NCBI RefSeq assembly: GCF_000403455.2
Contig: NZ_KE159737.1
Coordinates: 178,987 to 242,986, forward strand
Direction: 5' to 3'
Origin: Dorea sp. 5-2
Lineage (GTDB): Bacteria; Bacillota; Clostridia; Lachnospirales; Lachnospiraceae
Length of the DNA: 64,000 nt
The position numbers and the translations under genes are program-made. The notes below the pieces were generated by a model. The model was not told the origin of the DNA. It saw only the letters and a program-made list of their open reading frames with translations, and did not search any database. Numbering within the stretch: position 1 is the stretch's first letter; the number at the start of each line of letters is the position of its first letter. Shown here in pieces: positions 52,630 through 62,630 of this stretch.

Positions 52630-53697
52630 TTACTTCACAGATTCAAGCTCAATATCCCCGCTTTCGCAGGCTGCCGTGATCGTCTGTTCGCCGTCTCCGG
52701 TGCCCGTATACACGGCGTCGTATTCATCGCTGTCGTATCCTTTCTGGCGGCCGTCCATGCGGATATCGCCATACTCTGTTTTCAGATCGAGATCATAGCC
52801 GTCTATTGCCCCGGGAAGTCCCAGAGAGATGTCGCCGTAGTCGCTGGTGATATTGGTATCGGAGCAATCCAGCCTTCCGATCTGGCAGTCGCCGGATTCC
52901 ATCCGGATCGCCAGGCGCTTGCCGGATACGTCATCGATAACTGCGCGTCCATAGTCGCTTGTAATCTCCATGTCGGAGTAGATCAGTTTGTCGGCTTTGA
53001 GATCGCCGGACTCCATCTGGATCGTCAGGCTCTCGCCTGTTGCCTGGGAGATCTCGAGTTTGCCGTATTCATTGTTAAGAGCTGCCTTCGGCGCGTCTAT
53101 CGTGCCAAGGGTAAGCGTGCCGGATTCCATCCGGATCGCCAGCGACTGGCTCTTGCATGCGTCCATATGCACATCCCCGTAGCTGTCTATGATCTTCAAG
53201 GAATCTGCCTGTATGGAGGAAATGTCAAGGTCTCCGCTGTCTATGTCAAATATTGCCTCTGATAGTTTCGTGTTCTTGGGAATCTTTACTTTAATATAAT
53301 ATTGCGGTTCATGGATCGCGATGCCCATGGATGCCGTAAAGAAACCGAGGCTGAAGGATTGGCTGCGCGTTGCTTCTTGAAAATAGAGCCTTCCGTTCTT
53401 AATCTCGCAGACGGGATCGCCGTTGTTTCCTCTTACGCAATATTCAACGGCGAATTCATCCGAGGGTATCAGTTTTACGTCTGCATAGTCGGCATGGATC
53501 TCCATGCTGTCAAATTTGTCCAGGGTTATGGAGTCTTGTACAGGCTTTGCTGTATGCTGCGTGCCGGAGGCGTGGACGCCTGACCGGTCGATGTAGAATC
53601 CGGGATATCCGCCCATCAGCCGTCCCGCAATGGTGAGGGCGATGCCGAGCGTCACGCAGATCAAGGATGCGGTGATCCCCAATTTCTTATTATTCAT
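52630..53697 (-). CDS. DUF4097 family beta-strand repeat protein
   Basis: 355 residues. The N-terminal segment ITASLICVTLGIALTIAGRL is a membrane anchor, after which repeated short beta motifs (ITSDYGRAVIDD, ITSDYGDISL, LKTEYGDIRMDG; also RMESGD/QMESGDL) form the DUF4097 parallel beta-helix-like domain outside the membrane. The ATG at 53697 has AAGGAGAA upstream and gives the expected start. It is the last gene of padR-DUF1700-DUF4097, a common Firmicutes set thought to respond to envelope stress. Confidence 0.85.
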   Translation of the reverse strand: MNNKKLGITASLICVTLGIALTIAGRLMGGYPGFYIDRSGVHASGTQHTAKPVQDSITLDKFDSMEIHADYADVKLIPSDEFAVEYCVRGNNGDPVCEIKNGRLYFQEATRSQSFSLGFFTASMGIAIHEPQYYIKVKIPKNTKLSEAIFDIDSGDLDISSIQADSLKIIDSYGDVHMDACKSQSLAIRMESGTLTLGTIDAPKAALNNEYGKLEISQATGESLTIQMESGDLKADKLIYSDMEITSDYGRAVIDDVSGKRLAIRMESGDCQIGRLDCSDTNITSDYGDISLGLPGAIDGYDLDLKTEYGDIRMDGRQKGYDSDEYDAVYTGTGDGEQTITAACESGDIELESVK

Positions 53698-53741
53698 AAT
53701 TGTGATTCTCCTTATATAATAATGTTGATCTGTTGCAGGTT

Positions 53742-54332
53742 CTAATTCTTTTTTGTGTTGCCGCCTTTTGCGACCCTGCCGAATAAACGGGTCATCAGAT
53801 GCAGGGCGCCTTTGCCCAGGGCGACGCTGGCGACGATCAGCCAGTATCCGATCCCGAGCCCGATCAGTCCGATCCCGATGGTCGCCATCCCGTCTGCAAA
53901 TGAGGTGAAGAGCATCCACACGCCGATGACGATGCAGGGGATCGCGGATACGGCAACGGAGATTGTCACGACAAATACGCAGAAGATCAGCACCAGGATC
54001 AGAAAGACGAAGGTCAGCGCCAATATGCCGAGCGTCAGTGCAAGCGGGATGCCGATGGGAGCAGCGAAGACGGCGAGTATCCCGATCCAGACGGCGTAGA
54101 ATCCGTGCCGTACATCCTTGATCGGCTCCTTGGCGTTTTCTGCTGCGATATTTCGGATGATCTGGTCTGCCGCAAGCTCCGGGGAACCCAGGTCATGGAT
54201 CGCCTGTGCTTCATTCTCAGGTCCCGCCTCTTCGAAATATTCTGTATAATAAGATATTGCCTTATCGAAGTCTTCTTTGGGAAGCCTTCTGAGACGGTGA
54301 GTCAGGCATTTCATATATTCCTCTCTATTCAT
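53742..54332 (-). CDS. DUF1700 family membrane protein
   Basis: 196 residues. The N-terminal soluble domain (MNREEYMKCLTHRLRRLPKE, then ISYYTEYFEEAGPENEAQAI and LGSPELAADQII) is the HAAS/DUF1700 signature, followed by four hydrophobic segments (for example LALTLGILALTFVFLILVLI) and a basic tail. It overlaps the padR stop by eight bases and precedes DUF4097. The three genes work as a unit in related bacteria, with PadR as the repressor. Confidence 0.88.
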   Translation of the reverse strand: MNREEYMKCLTHRLRRLPKEDFDKAISYYTEYFEEAGPENEAQAIHDLGSPELAADQIIRNIAAENAKEPIKDVRHGFYAVWIGILAVFAAPIGIPLALTLGILALTFVFLILVLIFCVFVVTISVAVSAIPCIVIGVWMLFTSFADGMATIGIGLIGLGIGYWLIVASVALGKGALHLMTRLFGRVAKGGNTKKN

Positions 54333-54648
54333 CTGTCATCCCTCCAGTCTTTACGATCCGGTCTACCGCTTCACGGTAGGCGTTCCATTCTTCTGCCAGC
54401 ATCCGGTAATGCTGTCTGCCTGTGTCTGTGATCCTGTAGTATCTCCGGTTCCGTCCTTGATAGGACTGGTCATAGACGGTCAGGAAACCCTGTTCCTGCA
54501 GCCGCTTGAGAACCGGATAGAGTGTGGAGTCCTTGGTGTTGGACACCTGTTTGATGATCTGACTGAGCTGGTAGCCGTAGGCGTCTTTCTTCTCTGTGAT
54601 CGAAAGTACCAGCAGGTCGAACATCGGTGCATTCATCGGAAATAACAT
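54325..54648 (-). CDS. PadR family transcriptional regulator
   Basis: 107 residues. The winged-helix PadR domain is complete: FDLLVLSITEKKDAYGYQLS, then STLYPVLKRLQEQGFLTVYD and GRNRRYYRITDTGRQHY, with a short C-terminal helix for dimerisation. The ATG at 54648 has AAGGTG upstream; a second in-frame ATG lies four codons on. It should repress its own operon (DUF1700, DUF4097). The AT-rich 54660-54760 spacer contains TATA-rich dyads that could be its operator. Confidence 0.9.
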   Translation of the reverse strand: MLFPMNAPMFDLLVLSITEKKDAYGYQLSQIIKQVSNTKDSTLYPVLKRLQEQGFLTVYDQSYQGRNRRYYRITDTGRQHYRMLAEEWNAYREAVDRIVKTGGMTDE

Positions 54649-54762
54649 CTCGGTTCACCTTCTTATGATTTTTATGTGTTGTGATTGATGATATTATATT
54701 CTATATAATATATGTTGTCAAGATATATATAATCATTATACATATTATTTGTTTTTTTCAAA

Positions 54763-54847
54763 TATCCTACTGCTCTGCAGCGCTACAAATTTAATGCCCT
54801 GTTGCTTGCAGCGGGGGCTTTGGCTTTTGCTGTACTAGTGTGCTGAA
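54763..54847. repeat. Dispersed intergenic repeat, copy 2, with MITE end
   Basis: CTGCTCTGCAGCGCTACAAA and the following ATTTAATGCCC...GCTTGCAGCGGGGGC match the repeat at 45477-45540 in degenerate form. The stretch ends in CTAGTGTGCTGA (54836-54847), the terminus of the 52455-52620 element, so the two repeat families appear linked. It lies immediately before the fab promoter. Confidence 0.65.
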
Positions 54848-54857
54848 AATAAATAAT

Positions 54858-54919
54858 ATTTTGATAGTCAAAATACTTGACAAACAAAATAAACTGCTAT
54901 ATACTTTGAGTATCAAAAT
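54858..54919 (+). promoter_or_regulatory. fab operon promoter with two FabT-like operators
   Basis: TTGACA (54877-54882) and TATACT (54900-54905) are 17 bases apart. ATTTTGATAGTCAAAAT (54858-54874) lies just upstream of the -35 and ACTTTGAGTATCAAAAT (54903-54919) overlaps the -10 and start region. Both fit the TTTGA-N3-TCAAA box of FabT, the MarR-type repressor of fatty-acid synthesis in Firmicutes. Confidence 0.85.
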
Positions 54920-54962
54920 AATTTAGCATCAAATAAATGAATCACAGATCAGAGGAATTGAT

Positions 54963-55973
54963 ATGACAGCGACTATATGCGGGACGGGTTCATACATACC
55001 GTCATATACAATGGATAATCATGATATTGCCAGGCTGGTAGAGACCAGCGACGAGTGGATCCGGGAGCGGACAGGGGTCATAAGAAGACACATTGTCAGA
55101 GATGAGACTACCGTTTCCATGGCGGCAGAGGCGGCAAGAAGGGCGCTTGCGGATGCAGGCGCGGCTTTGGAGGAAATAGATCTGATCCTGGTATCGACTA
55201 TATCTTCGAATGTGGTCCTTCCCTGTGCGGCATGCGAGGTTCAGAAGGAACTGGGCGCGGTGAACGCGACCTGCTTCGACCTGAGCGCGGCATGTACGGG
55301 ATTCGTCCTTGCCTATAACACGGCGCTTGCCTATCTTGCCAGCGGGGTCTGCCGGACAGCCCTGATAATCGGGAGTGAGAGCCTGTCGAACCTGACGAAC
55401 TGGAAGGACAGAGGTACCTGTATCCTGTTCGGAGACGGTGCGGGGGCGGCGGTCCTTCGGGCGGATGCCGCAGAGGAGGATCGCCTGCGGAAGCATTATC
55501 TTCCGGTTACGCATTCTGACGGAGGGAAAGGAGCCGCCCTTACCTGCAAGAGCAGGCATGACTTCAGCGGCTTGAATGGCGGCGGCAAGGAGATCTCGCC
55601 TGAGGACATACTGGATGATGCGCACTACATGCAGATGGACGGGCAGGCGGTATTCAAGTTTGCCGTAAAAAGAGTGCCGGAAGTGATCGGCGAAGTCCTG
55701 GAACTGAATCAGGTCAAGACAGACGAGATCAGTTATTATATTCTGCATCAGGCGAATAAGAGGATCGTGGAAGCCGTGGCAAAGCGTCTGGGAGAACCGA
55801 TGGAGAAGTTCCCCATGAACCTGCAGGAATACGGCAACACATCTTCCGCAAGCATCCCGATCCTTCTGGATGAGATGAACCGGGACGGACGGCTTAAGCC
55901 GGGACAGAAGCTTGTGATGGCAGGATTCGGCGCAGGGCTGACCTGGGGCGCCGCGATCATAGAGTGGAGATAA
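54963..55973 (+). CDS. fabH: Beta-ketoacyl-ACP synthase III
   Basis: 336 residues. It starts chain synthesis by condensing acetyl-CoA (or branched acyl-CoA) with malonyl-ACP. The catalytic triad is visible: Cys111 (DLSAACTGF), His in LHQANKRI, and Asn in YGNTSSASIP; the end MAGFGAGLTWGAAIIEW is standard. The ATG follows AGAGGA. It is the first gene of the operon, under a promoter with two FabT-like boxes. An acidic insert around residues 165-180 is not unusual. Confidence 0.95.
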   Translation: MTATICGTGSYIPSYTMDNHDIARLVETSDEWIRERTGVIRRHIVRDETTVSMAAEAARRALADAGAALEEIDLILVSTISSNVVLPCAACEVQKELGAVNATCFDLSAACTGFVLAYNTALAYLASGVCRTALIIGSESLSNLTNWKDRGTCILFGDGAGAAVLRADAAEEDRLRKHYLPVTHSDGGKGAALTCKSRHDFSGLNGGGKEISPEDILDDAHYMQMDGQAVFKFAVKRVPEVIGEVLELNQVKTDEISYYILHQANKRIVEAVAKRLGEPMEKFPMNLQEYGNTSSASIPILLDEMNRDGRLKPGQKLVMAGFGAGLTWGAAIIEWR

Positions 55974-56058
55974 ACTGGCAGCGCCGGTTTATATAGATTC
56001 CGATACATTTTATGTATCAGAGAAGTGAAAATCAAAAAAGATCAAAGGAGAATGTATC

Positions 56059-56286
56059 ATGTTAGAGAAAATCAAAGAAATCGTATCAGAAAACCTGGGA
56101 GTTGACAGCGCACAGATCACAGAGGATTCTTCCTTTAAGGATGACCTGGGTGCAGATTCATTGGATTTATTCGAGATGGTAATGGCGCTTGAGGATGAAT
56201 ATGAGATCGAGATCCCGACAGAAGATCTGGAGAAGATCCTTACGGTGGGCGACGTCGTGAACTATATCAACGCACATAAAGAATAG
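56059..56286 (+). CDS. acpP: Acyl carrier protein
   Basis: 75 residues, acidic, with the phosphopantetheine site Ser34 in [10 protein letters not shown]. It carries the growing acyl chain for all Fab enzymes. The ATG has AAAGGAG upstream. It sits 85 bases after fabH and 64 before fabK. Confidence 0.97.
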   Translation: MLEKIKEIVSENLGVDSAQITEDSSFKDDLGADSLDLFEMVMALEDEYEIEIPTEDLEKILTVGDVVNYINAHKE

Positions 56287-56350
56287 AACAGGGACTGTTA
56301 CAGTAAGACAGGCATAACACAGAAATAAAACAAGAAGTGGGGTTTATACA

Positions 56351-57289
56351 ATGCAGACAGAAGTAACCAGATTATTAGGAATTGAATATCCGATCATCCA
56401 AGGCGGTATGGCATGGGTTGCAGAGTATCACCTGGCGGCGGCGACATCCAATGCAGGAGGACTGGGGCTGATCGGCGCCGCAAGCGCTCCTGCCGAGTGG
56501 GTGCGGGAGCAGATTCAGGAAGCGAAGAAGTTGACGGACCGTCCGTTCGGGGTGAATATCATGCTGATGAGCCCATATGCGGACGAGGTTGCGAAGATCG
56601 TTGCCGAGGAAGGCGTCAAGGTGGTGACCACCGGAGCAGGGAATCCTGAGAAATATATGAAGATGTGGAAGGAAGCAGGTGTGAAGGTGATCCCTGTGGT
56701 TGCTTCTGTCGCACTGGCAAAACGTATGGAGCGCTGCGGCGCCGACGCGGTAGTTGCCGAAGGCTGCGAGGCGGGCGGACACATCGGAGAGAACACCACG
56801 ATGGTCCTCGTGCCGCAGATCGCGGACGCGGTGAAGATACCGGTCATTGCGGCGGGCGGTATTGCTGATGGAAGAGGAATTGCGGCGGCATTTATGCTGG
56901 GAGCAAAGGGAGTACAGATGGGGACTCATTTCGTCGTGACGAAGGAGTCGCAGGTTCATGAGAACTATAAGGACAGGATCATCGGTGCGAAGGACATTGA
57001 CTCAAGAGTCACAGGAAGGACCACGGGACATCCGGTCCGCGCCCTGCGCAACGATATGACGAAGAAATATATTGAATTGGAAAATAAAGGCGCAAGCTTT
57101 GAAGAATTAGAGCAGCTGACCCTCGGCGGGCTTCGCAAGGCTGTCGTGGACGGCGACGTGAAGAACGGAAGCGTGATGGCGGGACAGATCGCCGGCATGG
57201 TGAAGGAGAAGATGTCCTGCAAGGAGCTGATCGACAAGTTGGTAAGAGAGACAGACGCATTGATAAAAGGAGCGGGATTTTATGTCTAA
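56351..57289 (+). CDS. fabK: Enoyl-ACP reductase II (FMN-dependent)
   Basis: 312 residues. FabK, unrelated to FabI, performs the last reduction of each elongation cycle with FMN and NAD(P)H. Seen: IEYPIIQGGMAWVAEYHLAA, GVNIMLMSP, EGCEAGGHIGENTT, AAGGIADGRGIAAAFMLGAK and the phosphate-binding MGTHFVVTKES. No FabI gene is in the operon, so the pathway here should be little affected by FabI inhibitors such as triclosan. It overlaps fabD by eight bases. Confidence 0.95.
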   Translation: MQTEVTRLLGIEYPIIQGGMAWVAEYHLAAATSNAGGLGLIGAASAPAEWVREQIQEAKKLTDRPFGVNIMLMSPYADEVAKIVAEEGVKVVTTGAGNPEKYMKMWKEAGVKVIPVVASVALAKRMERCGADAVVAEGCEAGGHIGENTTMVLVPQIADAVKIPVIAAGGIADGRGIAAAFMLGAKGVQMGTHFVVTKESQVHENYKDRIIGAKDIDSRVTGRTTGHPVRALRNDMTKKYIELENKGASFEELEQLTLGGLRKAVVDGDVKNGSVMAGQIAGMVKEKMSCKELIDKLVRETDALIKGAGFYV

Positions 57290-58217
57290 GATTGCATTTA
57301 TCTACCCGGGCCAGGGAGCACAGAAGGCTGGCATGGGAGCGGATTTCTATGAGAAGAGCGAGACGGCAAGGGCGATCTTCGACCAGGCAGGAGAAGCGCT
57401 TAAGCTTGATATGAAGGCGCTCTGCTTTGAGGAAAATGAGAAGCTTGACCTTACAGAATATACACAGGCGGCGCTGGTCACAACATGCCTTGCCATGACC
57501 AGAGTTGTGGAAGAAAGAGGACTTAAAGCCGATATCACGGCAGGCTTAAGCCTTGGAGAATACTGCGCGATTGCCGCGGCAGGCGGGATGGAGGACATGG
57601 ACGCCGTCCGTCTGGTGCGCAGGCGGGGGATCCTTATGCAGAACACTGTGCCGGCAGGCGAAGGCGGTATGTGCGCGGTGATGGGATTGGATGCGGCTAA
57701 GATAGAGGAAGTGCTTGAGAAGCCGGAGGGCGAAGCGAAAGACGTGACGATCGCCAATTACAACTGCCCGGGACAGATCGTGATCACCGGTAAGACCGCG
57801 GCGGTGGAAGCGGCGTCCGAGAAGCTTAAGGAAGCAGGGGCGAAGCGCGTGATGATGCTGAACGTCAGCGGACCGTTCCATTCACCTATGCTTGTACCGG
57901 CAGGAGAAGAGCTTGGAAAAGAGCTTGAGGCGGTCAGCCTTCATCCTCTGCAAGTTCCATACGTGACCAATGTGACGGCAGAGAAAGTGGAGGACATCGC
58001 AGAGACGAAAGCTCTTCTGACAGAACAGGTCAGCTCTTCGGTACGCTGGATGCAGAGTATGGAATACATGATCCGGGACGGCGTGGACATCTTCGTGGAG
58101 ATCGGGCCTGGAAAGACCCTTGCGGGATTCATGAAGAAGATCAGCAGGGATGTGAAGGTTTACAATATCGCTTCGTGGGAAGACATGGAGAAGGTGACAG
58201 GAGAACTATGCCAATAA
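57282..58217 (+). CDS. fabD: Malonyl-CoA:ACP transacylase
   Basis: 311 residues. It loads malonate onto ACP. The N-terminal IAFIYPGQGAQKAGMG, the nucleophile Ser90 in GLSLGEYCAIAA, the malonate-binding Arg stretch RRRGILMQNTV and the His in SGPFHSPML are all present. It starts within the last codons of fabK, so it is coupled to it. Confidence 0.95.
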   Translation: MSKIAFIYPGQGAQKAGMGADFYEKSETARAIFDQAGEALKLDMKALCFEENEKLDLTEYTQAALVTTCLAMTRVVEERGLKADITAGLSLGEYCAIAAAGGMEDMDAVRLVRRRGILMQNTVPAGEGGMCAVMGLDAAKIEEVLEKPEGEAKDVTIANYNCPGQIVITGKTAAVEAASEKLKEAGAKRVMMLNVSGPFHSPMLVPAGEELGKELEAVSLHPLQVPYVTNVTAEKVEDIAETKALLTEQVSSSVRWMQSMEYMIRDGVDIFVEIGPGKTLAGFMKKISRDVKVYNIASWEDMEKVTGELCQ

Positions 58218-58263
58218 AGATACTAGATCATTATTCTGGCATGGGGAAATGGCGAGGTAAAAT

Positions 58264-59004
58264 ATGTTTACAGGAAAAGTAGCAGTAGTGACAGGCGCGT
58301 CAAGAGGGATCGGCAGGGCAATCGCCGGGAAGCTGGCATCCATGGGCGCGTTTGTGATCATAAATTATAACGGCTCAGAGGAAAGAGCCATGGAAGTGAA
58401 GCAGGAGATCGAAGCGGCTCACGGTGCGGCGGCAGTCTGTCAGTGCGACGTGTCCGATTATGAGAAATGCGAGGCATTTATCCAGAATGTGATCCGGGAA
58501 TATGGACACATCGACATCCTGGTGAATAACGCGGGGGTTACCCGCGACGGCCTTCTGATGAAGATGACGGAGGAAGCATTTGACCAGGTGATCGATACGA
58601 ACCTGAAAGGGGCGTTCAACACCATCCGGTTTGCCAGCCGTCAGATGCTGAAGCAGAAAAGCGGGCGCATCATCAATCTGTCTTCTGTCGTAGGCGTGAC
58701 GGGCAATGCGGGGCAGGCGAATTACGCGGCGTCCAAGGCAGGGATCATCGGGCTTACCAAGGCGGCGGCAAGAGAGCTTGCGTCAAGAGGGATCACCGTC
58801 AATGCCATTGCGCCCGGATTCATCGAGACGGATATGACGAGCGTACTGCCGGAGAAGGTAAGGGAAGCGTCTGTGGCGCAGATCCCCCTGGGCAGCTTCG
58901 GGAAGCCGGAGCAGGTGGCTGCGGCTGTGGCATTTCTGGCATCGGAAGATGCGGCTTATATTACCGGACAGGTGCTGCATGTAGACGGTGGCATGGTAAT
59001 GTAG
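58264..59004 (+). CDS. fabG: 3-oxoacyl-ACP reductase
   Basis: 246 residues of a classical SDR. TGASRGIG (residues 10-17) binds NADPH, NNAG follows, and Ser-Tyr-Lys is in SSVVGVTGNAGQANYAASK. The end HVDGGMVM is typical. It reduces the 3-keto group after each condensation. The operon context makes FabG much more likely than another SDR. Confidence 0.95.
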   Translation: MFTGKVAVVTGASRGIGRAIAGKLASMGAFVIINYNGSEERAMEVKQEIEAAHGAAAVCQCDVSDYEKCEAFIQNVIREYGHIDILVNNAGVTRDGLLMKMTEEAFDQVIDTNLKGAFNTIRFASRQMLKQKSGRIINLSSVVGVTGNAGQANYAASKAGIIGLTKAAARELASRGITVNAIAPGFIETDMTSVLPEKVREASVAQIPLGSFGKPEQVAAAVAFLASEDAAYITGQVLHVDGGMVM

Positions 59005-59034
59005 ATGGAATGAAGAAGGAGATAAATAAAGAAT

Positions 59035-60270
59035 ATGAAGAGAAGAGTTGTAGTGACCGGGCTTGGTGCCGTAACGCCGATCGGGAATACGGTGGAAGAG
59101 TTCTGGAACAACGCAAAAGAAGGAAAAGTGGGAATCGGTGAGATCACAAAGTTCGACACTTCTGATTATAAGGTAAAGCTTGCGGCGGAGGTAAAGGGTT
59201 TCGTAGCGAAAGAACACATGGACTTTAAAGCGGCAAAGCGTATGGAGCCATTTTCTCAGTACGCGGTAGCGGCGGCGGAAGAAGCGTATAAGGATTCCGG
59301 GCTTGACCTGGAGAAAGAGGATGTGTTCCGCGCGGGCGTGATCGTCGGTTCCGGGATCGGGAGTCTCCAGGTGGTAGAGCGAGAGTACGAGAAGATTCTG
59401 ACGAAGGGACCCGGCAGGGTGAATCCGCTGATGGTGCCGCTGATGATCTCCAACATGGCGGCGGGGAATATCTCGATCCAGTTAGGGCTCAGAGGAAAAT
59501 GTACGAATGTCGTAACAGCGTGTGCATCCGGAACGAACTGCATCGGCGACGCCCTGCGCGCGATCCAGTACGGCGACGCGGACATCATGTTTGCAGGCGG
59601 AACAGAGAGTTGTATCTGTCCCACAGGAGTTGCTGGGTTCACCAGTCTGACGGCGCTGTCCGCTTCTTCTGATCCTATGCGGGCATCCATTCCGTTTGAC
59701 AAGGACCGAGACGGGTTCGTGTTAGGAGAAGGCGCAGGCGTGGTGGTCCTGGAAGAATTGGAGCACGCGAAGGCAAGAGGCGCAAGGATCTATGCGGAGG
59801 TTACAGGTTACGGCGCGACGGGAGACGCATACCACATCACTTCCCCGGCAGAGGACGGGGCGGGCGCGGCTATGGCTATGACGCTTGCGATGAAGGAAGG
59901 CGGGATCGAACCGTCCCAGGTGGATTATATCAATGCGCATGGGACCAGTACCCATCACAACGACCTGTTTGAGACGAGAGCGATCAAGAAAGCATTCGGC
60001 GACGCGGCAAAGGATGTGGTCGTCAACTCCACCAAATCAATGATCGGACACCTGTTGGGCGCCGCGGGAGGCGTTGAGTTCATCGCCTGCGTGAAGTCCA
60101 TCCAGGACGGATTCATCCATCAGACCGTGGGCACAAGCGAGACAGATCCGGAGTGCGATCTGAACTATGCGGTGGGCGCGCCGGTAGAGAAGGATGTCAA
60201 CTATGTGCTCACCAATTCACTGGGATTTGGCGGACATAATGCTACATTGCTGTTGAAAAAGTATATATAA
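59035..60270 (+). CDS. fabF: Beta-ketoacyl-ACP synthase II
   Basis: 411 residues. The Cys-His-His active site is in [25 protein letters not shown] and [11 protein letters not shown]. The N-terminal [20 protein letters not shown] and the C-terminal [17 protein letters not shown] are standard. It elongates the acyl chain by two carbons per cycle. The ATG has AAGGAGA upstream. No FabB is present, so this is the main elongation synthase of the operon. Confidence 0.96.
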   Translation: MKRRVVVTGLGAVTPIGNTVEEFWNNAKEGKVGIGEITKFDTSDYKVKLAAEVKGFVAKEHMDFKAAKRMEPFSQYAVAAAEEAYKDSGLDLEKEDVFRAGVIVGSGIGSLQVVEREYEKILTKGPGRVNPLMVPLMISNMAAGNISIQLGLRGKCTNVVTACASGTNCIGDALRAIQYGDADIMFAGGTESCICPTGVAGFTSLTALSASSDPMRASIPFDKDRDGFVLGEGAGVVVLEELEHAKARGARIYAEVTGYGATGDAYHITSPAEDGAGAAMAMTLAMKEGGIEPSQVDYINAHGTSTHHNDLFETRAIKKAFGDAAKDVVVNSTKSMIGHLLGAAGGVEFIACVKSIQDGFIHQTVGTSETDPECDLNYAVGAPVEKDVNYVLTNSLGFGGHNATLLLKKYI

Positions 60271-60301
60271 ATTGGCAGTTCGCCAGGGAGGCTCACAGAG
60301 T

Positions 60302-60766
60302 ATGGAGATAGAGAATCTTATCAAATTAATAAAGACAGTGTCCGAGTCTGATCTGACCGGATTGAAATACGAAGAAAATGGAGTGAAGCTGCACCTGACC
60401 AAGAAGAAGGATCAGGTACATGCGGCAGCGCCGGCCGCCGCATACGGAGCGGATCAGGCAGTATCAGATATAAATGTGCCGTCTGCGAAAGAAGCAGAGA
60501 ATACAGAGGTCACAGCCAGCCAGAAGCCGGCAGGAAAGATTGTGGAATCTCCGCTGGTCGGGACCTTCTATGCGGCTCCTGCAGAGGATGCGGCGCCTTT
60601 CGTATCCGTAGGCGATACCGTGAAGAAGGGGCAGACGCTGGCGATCATCGAGGCGATGAAGCTCATGAACGAGATCGAGAGCGAGTATGACGGAACGATC
60701 GCCGAGATATTGGTGGAAAACGGACAGCCGGTGGAATACGGACAGCCGTTATTTTGCATTCAGTAA
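60302..60766 (+). CDS. accB: Acetyl-CoA carboxylase biotin carboxyl carrier protein
   Basis: 154 residues. The N-terminal helical part ([20 protein letters not shown]) and an Ala/Pro-rich linker lead to the biotinyl domain with the target Lys in [13 protein letters not shown] and the thumb region [17 protein letters not shown]. The ATG at 60302 has GGGAGG upstream, whereas an earlier in-frame start at 60272 overlaps that site. It carries CO2 as carboxybiotin from AccC to the AccDA transferase. Confidence 0.95.
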   Translation: MEIENLIKLIKTVSESDLTGLKYEENGVKLHLTKKKDQVHAAAPAAAYGADQAVSDINVPSAKEAENTEVTASQKPAGKIVESPLVGTFYAAPAEDAAPFVSVGDTVKKGQTLAIIEAMKLMNEIESEYDGTIAEILVENGQPVEYGQPLFCIQ

Positions 60767-60804
60767 CTGTTTATCTGACGGAAAATAGGAAGGAGGACAT
60801 AAAA

Positions 60805-61230
60805 TTGCATTTAGATATCAATCAGATCAAGGAGATCATTCCTCACCGCCATCCATTTCTTCTGATCGACTACATCGAGGATTACGAGCCGGGAGAATAT
60901 GCCGTCGGGTATAAATGCGTGACTTACCGAGAGGATTTCTTTGCCGGGCATTTCCCGCAGGAACCGGTGATGCCGGGCGTCCTGACTGTGGAAGCGTTGG
61001 CGCAGGTAGGCGCGGTGGCGATCCTTGGCATGGAAGAGAACAAGGGGAAGACGGCTTATTTTGGAGGTATTAACAAGTGTAAGTTCAAAGGGAAGATCGT
61101 TCCTGGAGATAAGGTACGCCTGGAGACCCGCATCATCAAGCGGAAAGGGCCGGTGGGCGTCGGCGAGGCGGTTGCCAGTGTGGACGGCAAGACGGTTGTT
61201 ACCGCTGAATTGACATTTATGATTGGATAG
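60805..61230 (+). CDS. fabZ: 3-hydroxyacyl-ACP dehydratase
   Basis: About 141 residues from a TTG with AAGGAGG 8 bases upstream; an upstream ATG at 60754 would lie inside accB. The hot-dog fold has [17 protein letters not shown] and the catalytic Glu/His region [17 protein letters not shown]. It removes water from 3-hydroxyacyl-ACP. Its stop is followed within nine bases by the accC start. Confidence 0.95.
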   Translation: MHLDINQIKEIIPHRHPFLLIDYIEDYEPGEYAVGYKCVTYREDFFAGHFPQEPVMPGVLTVEALAQVGAVAILGMEENKGKTAYFGGINKCKFKGKIVPGDKVRLETRIIKRKGPVGVGEAVASVDGKTVVTAELTFMIG

Positions 61231-61239
61231 GTGAGCTGT

Positions 61240-62613
61240 ATGATCAAGAAAGTATTAATAGCCAATCGAGGCGAGATCGCGGTGCGGATCATCCGTGCCT
61301 GCAGGGAAATGGGGATCGAGACGGTGGCGGTCTATTCAGAGGCGGACCGGGAAGCCCTTCATGCAAAGCTTGCGGACGAGTCGGTCTGTATCGGTCCGGC
61401 TCCGTCTTCGGAAAGTTATCTGAGCATGGACCGCATCATCAGCGCTACGATCATAACGGGCGCCGACGCGATACATCCGGGCTTCGGGTTCCTGTCGGAG
61501 AACAGCAAATTCGCAGAGCTGTGCGAGCAGTGCAATATCACGTTCATCGGACCCGACTCCAAGGTCATTGCGAAGCTTGGGAATAAGCAGGAAGCGCGCA
61601 ATACCATGGTTTCCGCAGGTGTTCCGGTCATTCCGGGAAGCACCGAAGCGATCTATGACGCCGAGACAGGCGCCCAGATCGCGGCTAAGATCGGATATCC
61701 GGTCATCGTCAAGGCGGCGCTCGGAGGCGGAGGGAAAGGAATGCGCGTTGCCAATACGCCGGAGGAATTCGCCAACAGTTTCCGGACGGCGCAGAAGGAG
61801 ACGCAGATGGCGTTCGGAGATAACACCATGTATATCGAGCATTTTGTACAGCGTCCCAGACATATCGAGTTCCAGATCCTGGCGGATCAGTATGGCAATG
61901 TGGTTCACTTAGGAGAGCGCGACTGCTCCATCCAGCGCAACCACCAGAAGATGATCGAGGAATCTCCGTCTGTCGCTCTGTCGGAGGATCTGCGGAAACG
62001 AATGGGAGATGCGGCTGTGAAGGCGGCGAAGGCGGCGGGCTATCAGAATGCCGGGACCATAGAATTCCTTCTGGAAAAGAGCGGAAACTTTTATTTCATG
62101 GAGATGAACACCCGTATCCAGGTGGAGCATCCGGTGACGGAATGGGTGACGGGGATCGACCTGATCAAAGAGCAGATCCGGATCGCGTCCGGCAAGAAGC
62201 TTTCTTATACACAGGAGGATATTCAGCTGACCGGCCATGCCATCGAGTGCCGGATCAATGCGGAGAACCCGGCAAAGGGCTTCCGTCCGTCCCCGGGAAC
62301 CATTACAGACATGTATCTGCCGGGCGGCAAGGGGATACGGATTGATTCCGCCATCTACAGCGGATACAGCATACCGCCGTATTATGATTCCATGGTGGCG
62401 AAGCTCATCGTGTGGGCGAAGAACCGCCGGGAAGCCGTACGGAAGATGCAGAGCGCGCTGGGTGAAGTGATCATCGAAGGAATTGATACCAATGTAGACT
62501 ATCAGTATGAGATCCTGAACCGGCCGGATTATCTCTCCGGAGATATAGACATCGAGTTTATCGCGGAAAATGAAGAGGCGCTTAAGGCGGCGCTGCAGCA
62601 ATATAGGCAGTAA
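61240..62613 (+). CDS. accC: Acetyl-CoA carboxylase biotin carboxylase
   Basis: 457 residues. The biotin carboxylase domain shows [20 protein letters not shown], the glycine-rich ATP loop [30 protein letters not shown] and [19 protein letters not shown] (catalytic Glu, Asn and Arg). It carboxylates the biotin on AccB using ATP and bicarbonate. The ATG at 61240 is preferred; a GTG three codons earlier is an alternative. It precedes accDA by 17 bases. Confidence 0.96.
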   Translation: MIKKVLIANRGEIAVRIIRACREMGIETVAVYSEADREALHAKLADESVCIGPAPSSESYLSMDRIISATIITGADAIHPGFGFLSENSKFAELCEQCNITFIGPDSKVIAKLGNKQEARNTMVSAGVPVIPGSTEAIYDAETGAQIAAKIGYPVIVKAALGGGGKGMRVANTPEEFANSFRTAQKETQMAFGDNTMYIEHFVQRPRHIEFQILADQYGNVVHLGERDCSIQRNHQKMIEESPSVALSEDLRKRMGDAAVKAAKAAGYQNAGTIEFLLEKSGNFYFMEMNTRIQVEHPVTEWVTGIDLIKEQIRIASGKKLSYTQEDIQLTGHAIECRINAENPAKGFRPSPGTITDMYLPGGKGIRIDSAIYSGYSIPPYYDSMVAKLIVWAKNRREAVRKMQSALGEVIIEGIDTNVDYQYEILNRPDYLSGDIDIEFIAENEEALKAALQQYRQ

Positions 62614-62630
62614 GAAATAGAGGATATAAT

